From the NCBI GenBank assembly GCA_038750655.1, contig JBCDGZ010000016.1, forward strand, positions 5,222-69,221: 64,000 nt of DNA, in the 5' to 3' direction. Source of the DNA: JBCDGZ01 sp038750655. Its GTDB lineage: Bacteria; Bacteroidota; Bacteroidia; Chitinophagales; Saprospiraceae. Position 1 is the stretch's first letter. Each line of letters opens with the position of its first letter. The position numbers and the translations under genes are program-made. The notes below the pieces were generated by a model. It saw only the letters and a list, made by a program, of their open reading frames with translations, searched no databases and was not told where the DNA came from. Of this stretch, positions 7,776-16,656 are shown piece by piece.

Positions 7776-9014
7776 TTAGTTATTCTGAAGAAAAGTGGTG
7801 ATGGCTTGCTGTATTTTGGGAAACAGCTGATCCCAGTCTTGCTGATGTTCATCGGTGGAAGCATCCATATTAGTCAGCAGCAAGTAGCCGGATTGGCCGG
7901 ATTTGTCGAAACGAAGGTCGCAGGTAGTGCCGGGGTCTGCTCCGTCGTGTCTGATCTGATCGCCGTCGAGGAACCAGAAGATACCGTGGTGTTCGGCCAG
8001 TACAGAAGGGACGATGCCGTTAGCGGTCTGGGGCTCGAATAGCAGCTCATACCCCGCCTTGGAAAAGAGGGTCGTAGATTGTCCTTTGGCCCCTTTCATC
8101 ATGTCCATGAGGTATTTGGCTAAATCCTCATTGGAGGTATTGATCTCGCTATCTGGATAAGAGTCCGTGCTGTACAAGGGCAGGGGAGTAGTTTTGTCCC
8201 AGTATAAGGTGGCGTTCCGGCTAGGGGTAAGCCCTTGTGCGAGGTAGGATGTTTGGTCCATATTCAGCGGGTCCAGGATGTGGGACTGTACATAGTCTTT
8301 GAAGGGCACACCTGTGGCGCTTTCTATGAGAAAACCCGTCAGCGTCGTTGCCAAATTGGAATAGCTCCAGGTGCTGCCCGGTGCTGTGGCGGCAAAATTA
8401 TCCAGGTCGTAGCCATCACCATCTTCGAGGTAGTAGGCCGCCATGAGTTCTTCCAGGGGGATGGGGGCTCTTTGCTCGAAGTCCAGCAGGTCTTGCAAGA
8501 GCTGTGCTCCGGGGCTGCTGAGGTCTTCACCGGGCAGGATGCGGTAGCTTTCAAAGTAGACTTCGTAATTATCCAGCAGGCCAGAAGTGTGGGTGACCAG
8601 GTGCTTGACCTGGATGGTCGCATTGGGCTGCTTGGGGTTGACAACGGCTACGGGCAGCAGGTCGTTGATGTCGGTTTCGAGGGTGAAATAGCCTTGCTCG
8701 ATGGCTTTGACCAGCGCGGCGGCGACAAAGGTTTTGCTGATCGAACCAATAGGCTGCGTCGTTTGGTTGCTATAGGCTTTGTTGGCTTCGGCATTGGCCT
8801 TTCCGAAGGCCTCTTGGTAGATCAGTTCATTGTCTTCGATGACAGAGACGGCGAAGCCGTGGGCATTAGAGGTAGCGAGAATTTCATTTAAAGAAGCGCT
8901 GAGGTCTTCCGCGGTGGCAATGGTCTGAGGTTGTGGGTTATCGTCATCATTATCACAAGCGACAAAACTCAGACTTAGGAATAAGATCAGGGAGAACAAA
9001 ATTGATTTTTTCAT
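7776..9014 (-). CDS. Serine hydrolase, beta-lactamase class C-like lipoprotein
   Basis: A 412-residue lipoprotein with lipobox Cys20 (SFVAC). The catalytic SxxK is S91-I-S-K94, preceded by QPIG, and the second motif YSN is at residues 218-220 (STWSYSN). Near the C-terminus IRHDGADPG provides the HxG-like third motif. This is the CubicO/penicillin-binding family that covers D-aminopeptidases, esterases and carboxypeptidases; the substrate cannot be named. It is the promoter-proximal gene of an operon with the NAD-binding protein and DUF983. Its upstream region carries a three-block promoter also found before the alpha/beta hydrolase gene at 12775-13671. Confidence 0.92.
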   Translation of the reverse strand: MKKSILFSLILFLSLSFVACDNDDDNPQPQTIATAEDLSASLNEILATSNAHGFAVSVIEDNELIYQEAFGKANAEANKAYSNQTTQPIGSISKTFVAAALVKAIEQGYFTLETDINDLLPVAVVNPKQPNATIQVKHLVTHTSGLLDNYEVYFESYRILPGEDLSSPGAQLLQDLLDFEQRAPIPLEELMAAYYLEDGDGYDLDNFAATAPGSTWSYSNLATTLTGFLIESATGVPFKDYVQSHILDPLNMDQTSYLAQGLTPSRNATLYWDKTTPLPLYSTDSYPDSEINTSNEDLAKYLMDMMKGAKGQSTTLFSKAGYELLFEPQTANGIVPSVLAEHHGIFWFLDGDQIRHDGADPGTTCDLRFDKSGQSGYLLLTNMDASTDEHQQDWDQLFPKIQQAITTFLQNN

Positions 9015-9046
9015 TTTTTTTAAAGTTGATGATTGCCGTATTGACT

Positions 9047-9103
9047 ATGCAAAGATGCAGCAGCAGACCGGGGCGATCGTTCGTGATTATATTTGCGAAC
9101 TTT
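9047..9103 (-). promoter_or_regulatory. Three-block promoter/operator shared with 13693-13749
   Basis: On the plus strand the blocks are ATGCAAAGATG (9047-9057), ATCGTTC (9076-9082) and GCGAACTTT (9095-9103). On the minus strand the first block reads CATCTTTGCAT, close to the Bacteroidota -7 element TAnnTTTG, 33 bp before the ATG of the serine hydrolase. The other two blocks contain GTTC and GAAC 14 bp apart, an inverted repeat that suggests a dimeric activator in place of the -33 box. The same blocks recur at 13693-13749 with identical spacing. Confidence 0.65.
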
Positions 9104-9333
9104 ATAATGAGATTCCGTACCTTGGATGAGATTTGGGACCCCTTACAAAGGGGATCATGAGGAAAAATGGATGCAGAAAGGTGGGAGGCAGAATCGGCTC
9201 AACTATCTGAAGGAATTGCTGAAATAGAGCGTATAGGTTGAGAGTGAGAGGCAGAATCAATCCAGCTATCTAAGGGGAGTATTGAAATAGCGCGTAGTGC
9301 AGGTTGGGTGCAGCAGGTAGTATTCTAGCATTT

Positions 9334-9446
9334 TGGGAGGGCCCACCCACTTTGCCACCGCCGCCAACCCACCAGCCGATATTTTTAAACCTGACCACTA
9401 ACGGTCAGGTCTTGCAGTCGGTGGGTCGCAAGACTTCCTGCGGAAG
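9334..9446. repeat. Dispersed GC-rich intergenic element plus three hairpins
   Basis: The 583-bp gap 9015-9597 holds no gene. Inside it TGGGAGGGCCCA (9334-9345) is followed by CCCAC and a CCACCGCC run to 9365, closely matching 54553-54582 in another intergenic region. It is followed by three adjoining hairpins: ACCTGACC/GGTCAGGT (9389-9396 and 9403-9410), GTCTTGC/GCAAGAC (9409-9415 and 9428-9434) and CTTCC/GGAAG (9434-9438 and 9442-9446). The first two stems share two bases, so full pairing of both is exclusive. The rest of the gap shows only two short purine-rich imperfect repeats around 9180-9300 (GAGAGGCAGAATC-like). Confidence 0.5.
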
Positions 9447-9597
9447 TGTGGCATCCTTTTCCTTTCCAGGCCTTTGAAAGCAAAAGGGCATATATGCAAA
9501 AGAAGGAGTTGCCAAGGTCATCTATGTGGAGTAATCTTTCAGGAAAAGACGAGGCAACAAACGAACCGAATTACAAGGTAAAACAAAAAGTTTGAAA

Positions 9598-10875
9598 ATG
9601 CAAAAATACCTACTAGCCTTATTTTTACTCGCTTCCCTTCCTCTCTCTCCGATTTGCGCCCAGGGCAATGCCCAAGCCTACACCGAGCGGCACTCCTTCC
9701 TCTCCACCTATCTTCAAGAAGAGCGCTCCTTTCAGGTCTATCTGCCGCCGAGCTATTTCTACAACGACAAAAGCAATTTTCCGGTTATTTACTTGATTGA
9801 TGGGGACTATAATTTTTATTACGATACGGGCCTGATTGAATTTATGTCTAGCGTAAGTTGTAAGATTCCAGAGATGATTGTGGTGGGCATTTCAGATCGA
9901 GGGAATGAGGGCTACCGTCGGGACTGCACGCCAACGGCTTCGGAGGGCAACGCTGATAATTTTATGGACTTTATCGAAAAGGAGTTGAAAGCGCAGATCA
10001 AGCAGCGCTACCGCACCTCAGATTACGACCTCCTCATCGGCCATTCGCTAGGCGGCTTTTTTGCTACCCATTTCCTATTACAACGCCCCAAAGCCTTCGA
10101 CACCTACATCGCTATTGATCCCTCCTACTGGTGGGGAGATTATGAAATCAGCAGCCGGGCCGACTCGCTTTTTGCAGAGAAAGAAGACCTGGACGCTCAG
10201 CTGTTCATCTCCTTAGCGAGTACAAAAATGATGGGAGTACGCCAGTTTGTGGGCGTGCTGGATAAGCATTTTCCAAACAGTACGAAATGGGATTTTCAGC
10301 ATTATCCAGAGGAAAATCACGGTTCGGTGGGGATAGTGACCGTGAAGCATGCACTGCGCTCGCTCTTCAAGGGCTGGGATTTATCGAGAGAGGAATTCCT
10401 GGCGCTCAAAGGGGCCAAAGCAGTAGTCGAGCACTACAAACAACTCTCCGATAAATTCTCCACTTCCTTCCCCCTTCCTGCTTATGCAATGGGCAATATG
10501 GTCTATTACTACCATCGAGAGGATAAGGCCGAGTTGGAGATTTTTGAAAAAGGGGTAGAAGAATATTTTCCCAGTTCGCTGGACGAATTTCGCATTCAGG
10601 TGGCTAGAAATTACCTCAGCAAGGAGGAACACGATCAGGCAGAAGCCATCTACAAACTTCAAATTCAAAACGACCTGCTATCCTTCCGCTCCTACGAAGG
10701 CTTAGCCAAAATCTATCAGCAAAAAGGAGAGCTGGCGAAGGCACAAAGCATGAGTGCCAAAGCTGTCGAGGCGGCCAAGAAAGCTAAGGTACGCCAGTGG
10801 CAGCTCAACGAGATTCTGTCTACTCATCGCAAAATTCAGAACGGCTTTCAAGGCGATGATTTAAATAATAATTAA
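9598..10875 (+). CDS. Exported esterase D/siderophore-esterase-like hydrolase with C-terminal TPR
   Basis: A 425-residue protein from ATG 9598; a TTG two codons earlier is less likely. It has a signal peptide ending near ICAQ (residues 19-22), then an alpha/beta hydrolase of the IroE/esterase D type: PVIYLIDGDYNFY (residues 62-74), nucleophile Ser150 in IGHSLGG, AIDPSYWW, and catalytic His in YPEENHGS. After residue about 270 come helices with TPR character (EHDQAEAIYKLQ, YEGLAKIYQQKGELAKAQ). Relatives hydrolyse small esters or thioesters, including trilactone siderophores. It is followed after 1 bp by the GGT-like gene, so both probably share one transcript. The signal peptide points to the periplasm. 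Confidence 0.88.
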   Translation: MQKYLLALFLLASLPLSPICAQGNAQAYTERHSFLSTYLQEERSFQVYLPPSYFYNDKSNFPVIYLIDGDYNFYYDTGLIEFMSSVSCKIPEMIVVGISDRGNEGYRRDCTPTASEGNADNFMDFIEKELKAQIKQRYRTSDYDLLIGHSLGGFFATHFLLQRPKAFDTYIAIDPSYWWGDYEISSRADSLFAEKEDLDAQLFISLASTKMMGVRQFVGVLDKHFPNSTKWDFQHYPEENHGSVGIVTVKHALRSLFKGWDLSREEFLALKGAKAVVEHYKQLSDKFSTSFPLPAYAMGNMVYYYHREDKAELEIFEKGVEEYFPSSLDEFRIQVARNYLSKEEHDQAEAIYKLQIQNDLLSFRSYEGLAKIYQQKGELAKAQSMSAKAVEAAKKAKVRQWQLNEILSTHRKIQNGFQGDDLNNN

Positions 10876-10876
10876 A

Positions 10877-12724
10877 ATGAAAAAAACACTCCTCCTTTTC
10901 GGACTCTTCCTGCCGCTGCTGCTCACTGCCCAGCGCACTCAGAAACCCGCCCTTCACGCCCGCCACTGGCTGGCCATCACCGGTAAGCCGCTCGGCGCCA
11001 CCGCCGGTGCTACCATTTTCAACCAAGGCGGTAATGCCGTCGACGCTGCCTGTGCCATGCTCGCCGCCACCGCCACCATGTGGGACGTACTCAGCTGGGG
11101 CGGCGAAACCCAGGCCCTCATCTACAATCCTAAGACCCAAAAGGTCATCGGCATCAATGCCCTGGGCGTCGCGCCGACCGGCGCTACCCCCGAATTTTTC
11201 CTCAATCAAGGAATGAGCTATCCCCCTCAGTACGGCCCGCTAGCCGCCGTAACCCCCGGTACCCCCGGCGGCCTCCTGACCATGCTGGCCGAGTACGGCA
11301 GCCTCTCTCTACGCGAAGTGCTGGCCCCCGCGATGCAAATGGCCGCCGGCTATCCCATCGAAGCCCAAGCCGCCAATGCCATCGAGCGGCACAAAGAAAA
11401 AATCAAGGCCTGGCCCTACGCTAAGGCCGTCTATCTCCCGCATCTGGGGGCCGCCGAGCGGGAAGCCCCCTACGCCGGCGAGATTTTCGTACAGCAAGAC
11501 CTGCTCAACACCCTGCAAAAGCTAGTCGAGGCGGAGGCGCAGGCCCTCAAAGCGGGCCAGGATCGTAAAGCAGCCATCTATGCAGCCTACGACCGCTTCT
11601 ACAAGGGCGACATCGCCGATGAGCTGGTGCGGTCCACGCAGGAGCAGGGCGGGCTGATCAGCAAAGCCGATCTGGCCAATTGGAAGGTCTACATCGAAGA
11701 GCCGGAGATGACGACCTACAAAGGCATCGAAGTCTACAAGCTGACTTCCTGGGTGCAAGGACCGGTAATGCTGCAAGCCCTCAACATGATGGAGCAGTTG
11801 GATATGGAATGCCTTTCTTACAACTCCGCCAAGTACATGCATGCCCTCTATCAGGTGATGAATATGTGCTTTGCCGATCGAGATTTTTATTACGGCGATC
11901 CCTACTTCGAGCCCGCAGAGCCGATGAAGGGGTTGTTGTCGAAAGAATACGCCAAAAAGCGGGTCGAGCAGATCAATTGGGAAAAGAATGATGCCCGGGC
12001 GATGCCGGGTGATCCTTATCCTTTTGAGGGAAAAACCAATCCTTACAAAGAGCTGCTCAAGAAATGGAACAAGGAGGTTTCTGCAGCGCCCATGCCTCAG
12101 CTGAATGGGTTGGAGGAATTTCCGGAGGGAGAAGCTTTGTACATGGGAACCACTTCTATTCAGACGGCCGATAAGGAGGGCTGGGTAGTGTCGATAACGC
12201 CTAGTGGTGGCTGGATTCCGGCGGTAATTGCCGGTAAGACGGGGGTGGGACTGAGCCAGCGAATGCAGAGTTTTGTGTTGAAAAAGGAGGAAAATCCTTT
12301 CAATGTCGTAGAACCGGGTAAGCGGCCGCGCGCTACGCTTACGCCGGGGATGGCCCTCAAGGGAGGGAAGCCCTATCTCTCCTTTGCTGTGCAAGGCGGC
12401 GATAGCCAGGACCAGAATCTATTGCAATTTTTTCTCAACATGGTCGAGTTTGGCATGACTGTTCAGGAAGCAGCAGAAGCTCCTAATATCAACAGCTTTC
12501 AGATGCGAGGGTCCTTCAAGGATCACCCAACCCGTCCTGGGGTGATGCTCATCAACGACACCACGCCACCCTGGACGCGTAAGGCGCTGCGAGCGATGGG
12601 CTACAAATTGGAAGACAGCTCTCGCACCTCTGGCCCCATCAATGCCATCTTTTTCGATTGGGAAAAGGGTTCGATGTGGGGTGGAAGCAGCAATCACGGA
12701 GAGGACTATGGGATTGGTTGGTAA
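10877..12724 (+). CDS. Gamma-glutamyltranspeptidase family Ntn-hydrolase
   Basis: A 615-residue exported protein (MKKTLLLFGLFLPLLLTAQ signal). The large-subunit part has GATIFNQGGNAVDAACAM and AAVTPGTPGGLLTML. The expected autocatalytic cut and nucleophile are at Thr425 (YMGTTS). The small subunit has PGKRPRATLTPGMAL and FAVQGGDSQDQ instead of the classical Ser-Ser and PGGS patterns, which places it in the broad GGT-like/cephalosporin-acylase-like clade rather than canonical glutathione-degrading GGT. It likely acts on gamma-glutamyl or related amides in the periplasm. It is the second gene of a pair with the esterase (1-bp gap). Confidence 0.9.
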   Translation: MKKTLLLFGLFLPLLLTAQRTQKPALHARHWLAITGKPLGATAGATIFNQGGNAVDAACAMLAATATMWDVLSWGGETQALIYNPKTQKVIGINALGVAPTGATPEFFLNQGMSYPPQYGPLAAVTPGTPGGLLTMLAEYGSLSLREVLAPAMQMAAGYPIEAQAANAIERHKEKIKAWPYAKAVYLPHLGAAEREAPYAGEIFVQQDLLNTLQKLVEAEAQALKAGQDRKAAIYAAYDRFYKGDIADELVRSTQEQGGLISKADLANWKVYIEEPEMTTYKGIEVYKLTSWVQGPVMLQALNMMEQLDMECLSYNSAKYMHALYQVMNMCFADRDFYYGDPYFEPAEPMKGLLSKEYAKKRVEQINWEKNDARAMPGDPYPFEGKTNPYKELLKKWNKEVSAAPMPQLNGLEEFPEGEALYMGTTSIQTADKEGWVVSITPSGGWIPAVIAGKTGVGLSQRMQSFVLKKEENPFNVVEPGKRPRATLTPGMALKGGKPYLSFAVQGGDSQDQNLLQFFLNMVEFGMTVQEAAEAPNINSFQMRGSFKDHPTRPGVMLINDTTPPWTRKALRAMGYKLEDSSRTSGPINAIFFDWEKGSMWGGSSNHGEDYGIGW

Positions 12725-12774
12725 GGGCCGTGAAAGAAACAACAATTGATCGATCGCATTCAACAGTACTTGTT

Positions 12775-13671
12775 CTAGCTATTGCAAATAAGCCGAACGA
12801 TCCGCTCGTTCGCCGCCTGATCAGGAACATGCTTTGATGCTTTCAATAGTAAAGTCTCTGATAATGAGGGAAATAGCTTTTGGGCGCTGCGCAATAATTT
12901 TTCTCCGGGAAACAATAAATCTCCCTCTGCCGCAACAATATGAATCGGTGTTTTTACTTGCTGTGCCTCTTCGGGACTGATCAGAGGAATAGGGGAAAAA
13001 TCCATTTCGAAATGGAGAAATACTTCAGATAAAAAGGCGATGGCAAATTCATCTCGCTCTGTGAACAGGGCTTGCAGGAACTGCTCAACGTAGTGTTCCT
13101 TTTTTCGCCACTTGTACAATTGCATAGGCAGAAAAATCTTCCACAGCGCCTTTAAAGGGTTGCCGTTAATAATGCCCGCCGGGACGATGAGGAAGGCCCT
13201 TGCGATTCGCCTTTCATCAAAAACCAGCGTCTTCCAACCGATGAAGCCTCCGAAGGAAATACCGACTAAGGTTGCCTCCTGGATGTTCAATCGGGTCATG
13301 ATTTCAAACATCCACTGCCCGTAGGAATTGTCTTTCATATCGGGACGTACCTCGGCGCTCAAATTAGGCTGCCCCACCACATCTATGGCGTATATTCTAA
13401 AATGCTCGATTAGCCCGATCAAGGCTTCAATAGCAACGGGGGCGCAGCCATTTGCGCCGTGTAACAAGATCAGTGGGGGCTTATTGGCTTGCCCGGTCAA
13501 AATAATATTGGTATTGCCAAAACTGGTCTCGACCCGCAAAAATTCATAGGTGATGGACAGCTCATCCAGCTTACTTTCGTACAATTCTTCTACGGCTCTT
13601 TTGGCCTGTGGAGTTTTGAAAAATGAAGGAGCACGGTGTTGGGTTTGATCATCAATAGGCTCTTGATACAT
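12775..13671 (-). CDS. Alpha/beta hydrolase
   Basis: A 298-residue hydrolase from ATG 13671 (MYQEPIDD). The frame extends to a TTG at 13698, but that codon lies inside the probable promoter, so it is rejected. The fold is shown by PLILLHGANGCAP (oxyanion region), nucleophile Ser in LVGISFGGF, TPIHIVAAEGDLLFPG (acid) and a late His in ASKHVPDQ. No signal peptide is visible, so it is cytosolic. Substrate unknown. It is monocistronic. Its promoter is nearly identical in layout to that of the serine hydrolase at 7776-9014, so both hydrolases are probably under the same control. Confidence 0.9.
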   Translation of the reverse strand: MYQEPIDDQTQHRAPSFFKTPQAKRAVEELYESKLDELSITYEFLRVETSFGNTNIILTGQANKPPLILLHGANGCAPVAIEALIGLIEHFRIYAIDVVGQPNLSAEVRPDMKDNSYGQWMFEIMTRLNIQEATLVGISFGGFIGWKTLVFDERRIARAFLIVPAGIINGNPLKALWKIFLPMQLYKWRKKEHYVEQFLQALFTERDEFAIAFLSEVFLHFEMDFSPIPLISPEEAQQVKTPIHIVAAEGDLLFPGEKLLRSAQKLFPSLSETLLLKASKHVPDQAANERIVRLICNS

Positions 13672-13692
13672 ACTTGAATTGGATTGGTGATG

Positions 13693-13749
13693 ATGCAAAG
13701 ATGGGACAGATTAAAACCGCAATCGTTCTGAAATGAAAATGCGAACTTT
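13693..13749 (-). promoter_or_regulatory. Second copy of the three-block promoter/operator
   Basis: The plus strand shows ATGCAAAGATG (13693-13703), ATCGTTC (13722-13728) and GCGAACTTT (13741-13749), at offsets 0, 29 and 48, exactly as at 9047-9103. The spacer bases between blocks differ. The minus-strand -7-like CATCTTTG lies about 22 bp before the chosen ATG at 13671. GTTC and GAAC are again 14 bp apart. Confidence 0.65.
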
Positions 13750-13773
13750 TTTGGTGAAATTTAGTAGGCGACC

Positions 13774-16656
13774 CTAAGCTGCTGAGCGCCGACGAATAAT
13801 CCAGACGACTCCCCCCAATAACAAAAGCACAAGTCCCAGCTTAATCAGCCAATTGCTGGGTCCACTAGCAATGGCACTGGTATCGCCAATCGGCATCCAG
13901 GCCGCCCAGTAGACAGGGAGGCGGAAGGCGGGGCTGCTCAGTTCGTCGCTTTGCAGGTAGGCCAGTTGGGCTTTTTGCATCGCTAGGTCTTTAGGCCAGC
14001 CGGCTTGCAGAAAGCGGTAGTAGGGGCCCATGAGTTTTTTGGAGGACTCGTCGGTGATGCTCCATAGGGTGGCGGTCACGGCCGGGATACCGGAGAAGTT
14101 GAAGGCCCGGGCTAGACTATTGATGCCTTCGCCCCGTTGGAGGAGTCCAGCTCCAGAGTTGCAGGCACTCAGCACAATGAGGTCGGCGCGGAAGCGGAGG
14201 TTGTAGATTTCATCTTGCCGCAGGAGATTGTTGAGGCTATCGCGGGTTTTGATGAAGACGAGGGCAGAGCGATTGGGAGCTTCCGTGTCGAGGATGGAGT
14301 GGGTAGCCATGTGTATGGCGCGGGCCTCTTTGGTGTGTTGGAGAAAATTGGCTTTGGTGGCCTCCTCGTTCAGCCAGGCCCGCCCCCGCATCAGCTGCGC
14401 CAGCTCCCGGGCCTCATCATCAGAGAAGGGTAGGGGCGTTAGCTTACCGGAGCGGAGCCTTTCTTGGATGACTTGATTCTTGATGGAATCCTTGGACAGT
14501 CTTTGTAAATATTGTAAGGTATAATCGTCGAACTCAAGGCCGAAGGCCACAAAGTCGCCCTTTCCTGTGCCACCCGCCGGGTTCCCCAGCAACATCTTAC
14601 AAAAATAGGCGTAATTCACCGCATAACGGGCGATGAGAAAATCCTCCGCTCGCGTCCAGCTGCCACCTTTTCCGGGCATCAGCGCCTGAAAAGGAATGCT
14701 ATTGAGCAGCCCATCCGCTACAATCGTCAGCCGCTTAATACCTTGCTGCTTATAGCGGCGCAGTGGCTTTTGCAACAACAATTGGTAGAGGCGATGAGCA
14801 CTGGACAAAAACTGTCGCTCGGCCTGCGCCAGCGAATCTTTAACAAAATCCAGATCACTTAGGCTGCGGCGATACTGGCCCAGCAAGCCCACAAAATCTA
14901 CCGGCAAGGCCAGGCTATCCACCCCAAAATCCTGCTGGCTAATCGAAAAAACGTACAAAACCTGTTCCCCCAAAAAGTATTTCAACAAGAGCTGATCCTT
15001 TTCCAACCGCTGCTGCAACTCCGCCACCGAAGTCGTCTGCAAATCATTCCTCAGCTGCGCAAAGCGTGGGTACCGCTCAGCGATCTGCTCCTTGAGTTGC
15101 TGTCTTTTCAACTTAGTCTCCAAAAAGCGCCGTACGAGCGTATCCGACCTCCCCGCCTGCGGCTCCTCCAATCGACTGTTCATCACCGCCAGCTCCGTCC
15201 CGTAGGCCCGCAGTAGCTCCACCGTATCCGCCGCCACACCCGCCACCTGCAGGGCCTGCTGCTCCGTCAAGAGCGCCCGAAGCACAAAGGCATTGGCCCG
15301 CTGCGCCACCCGAAAAGCTGCATCAAAGTCAGCCCTGGTTTGCGTTCGAAGGTAACGCTGGAATTTGCTAACCAGCAGCTGCTCATAAAAATCATGGGTA
15401 TTGTTGCTGAACCACAGCTGGGAGCTGGTCTCCTTAAAGCCCAACTTCAGCTCTTCGATATAATCAATGGCCAACTGGTGGTGTTGCTCGGCTAGACGCA
15501 GCCACTGCTCCTCCTCTTCCTCTTTGTATTTGGCCAAAAAACAGTCCCCTTTACCCTTTAGCACCTCAATCATCCACACCTCCCGCGTCCACTGCGGCGG
15601 CGGATTCTGGGTGAAGTCGGCTGCGGTAAATTCGGGAACGAAGGTTTGGCTGGCCTGCTGGTAATAGCTCAGGGCCTGATCGTACTGCCGCAGGCCCTGC
15701 GAAGCTTCTGCAATGCGGATGTAGAGCTGTCCCAGCTGCCGTTGGTTGGGTCCTGACTGGTAGCTCGGCAAAATGTCGAGGAATTGCTGCATGGCGCTGG
15801 CGTAGCGCCCGGCCGCTAGCTCAATTTCGCCCCACAGGCGTTGGAAGCGCTGCCGCTCCGGCGCCTTCTGATCCACTTTATCGATGGCCCGCCGGATGAG
15901 GCGGCGTGCCTTTTGGAGCTGCCCCTGGCTCAGCGCAATCTCCGCCTGGTAGTATTCGAAGATGCCATCGCCGGGGTCGTACAGCTGTTGGGCTTGTTGG
16001 TAGCTGCGCTGGGCCTTGTCCAGTTCGTACTTAAAGAAATAGGCCCGGCCCAGCATCCGGAGGTTGCGCCAGCGGACGAGGGTATCGGTGGAGTGGCGGC
16101 TCCAAAGCTCGGCGGTCTGGGCGTAGTCGATGGCCCGGGCATAGTCGCCGAGTTGGGTGTAGCTGGCGATCAGGTTGCCGTAGAGGGAGATGAGCCAGCT
16201 GGTGTCGCGGGCGGCTTGGAAGATGGGCGCGCCGGTTTCGTAGGCGCGTAGGGAGGGGGAGACCTGGCCGATGTTGTCGTAGGCGTAGCCTAGGTAGAAG
16301 AGGAGTTTGGCTTTGATGAGGGCTTGGGTTGGAGGGAGGCTTTGTTTGGCCGACTCCAATAAAGGAATGACCGAATCGTAATCTCCTTTGAAATAGCCCA
16401 TATTGAGAATGACCCGGTAGGATTGTAGCCAATTATCCCAGTCCTCGATGTTGGCGAAAGCCTCGGCGGCGACCAGCGCCTGCTTTTGGGCGTTGGCGTA
16501 ATCCCCCTGCTCTAGGAAAGCCTTGGCTTGGGCAAGCAGCTGAGCAGCACCCAGACTATCGCTCGGGGCTTGAGCGTGTAGTGTAGAAAGCCAGAGACTG
16601 CCCATGAGCAGCAGGGCAATACTGCTCATGGGCCGAATCGGGGGGCTTGGGGTCAT
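13774..16656 (-). CDS. Exported TPR-CHAT protease with C-terminal membrane anchor
   Basis: A 960-residue protein. A hydrophobic signal region covers about residues 8-30 (SIALLLMGSLWLSTLHAQ). Residues about 35-370 are tetratricopeptide repeats (AKAFLEQGDYANAQKQAL, ASYTQLGDYARAIDYAQTAE, EASQGLRQYDQALSYYQQ). A helical linker leads to a CHAT domain at about 610-925: VADGLLNSIPFQALM, His786 in HMATHS and Cys832 in SACNSGAG, the caspase/separase-type catalytic dyad 46 residues apart. Residues about 930-952 form a transmembrane helix followed by RRRSAA. The predicted topology puts the TPR and CHAT parts in the periplasm and the tail in the cytosol. The start overlaps the stop of the upstream T9SS gene (16653-16656), so the two are coupled. 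Confidence 0.9.
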   Translation of the reverse strand: MTPSPPIRPMSSIALLLMGSLWLSTLHAQAPSDSLGAAQLLAQAKAFLEQGDYANAQKQALVAAEAFANIEDWDNWLQSYRVILNMGYFKGDYDSVIPLLESAKQSLPPTQALIKAKLLFYLGYAYDNIGQVSPSLRAYETGAPIFQAARDTSWLISLYGNLIASYTQLGDYARAIDYAQTAELWSRHSTDTLVRWRNLRMLGRAYFFKYELDKAQRSYQQAQQLYDPGDGIFEYYQAEIALSQGQLQKARRLIRRAIDKVDQKAPERQRFQRLWGEIELAAGRYASAMQQFLDILPSYQSGPNQRQLGQLYIRIAEASQGLRQYDQALSYYQQASQTFVPEFTAADFTQNPPPQWTREVWMIEVLKGKGDCFLAKYKEEEEEQWLRLAEQHHQLAIDYIEELKLGFKETSSQLWFSNNTHDFYEQLLVSKFQRYLRTQTRADFDAAFRVAQRANAFVLRALLTEQQALQVAGVAADTVELLRAYGTELAVMNSRLEEPQAGRSDTLVRRFLETKLKRQQLKEQIAERYPRFAQLRNDLQTTSVAELQQRLEKDQLLLKYFLGEQVLYVFSISQQDFGVDSLALPVDFVGLLGQYRRSLSDLDFVKDSLAQAERQFLSSAHRLYQLLLQKPLRRYKQQGIKRLTIVADGLLNSIPFQALMPGKGGSWTRAEDFLIARYAVNYAYFCKMLLGNPAGGTGKGDFVAFGLEFDDYTLQYLQRLSKDSIKNQVIQERLRSGKLTPLPFSDDEARELAQLMRGRAWLNEEATKANFLQHTKEARAIHMATHSILDTEAPNRSALVFIKTRDSLNNLLRQDEIYNLRFRADLIVLSACNSGAGLLQRGEGINSLARAFNFSGIPAVTATLWSITDESSKKLMGPYYRFLQAGWPKDLAMQKAQLAYLQSDELSSPAFRLPVYWAAWMPIGDTSAIASGPSNWLIKLGLVLLLLGGVVWIIRRRSAA

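Noticed and set aside
11522..12394. 290-codon minus-strand frame opposite the GGT-like gene
   Set aside because: No family features; His/Arg/Leu-rich shadow of the sense gene.
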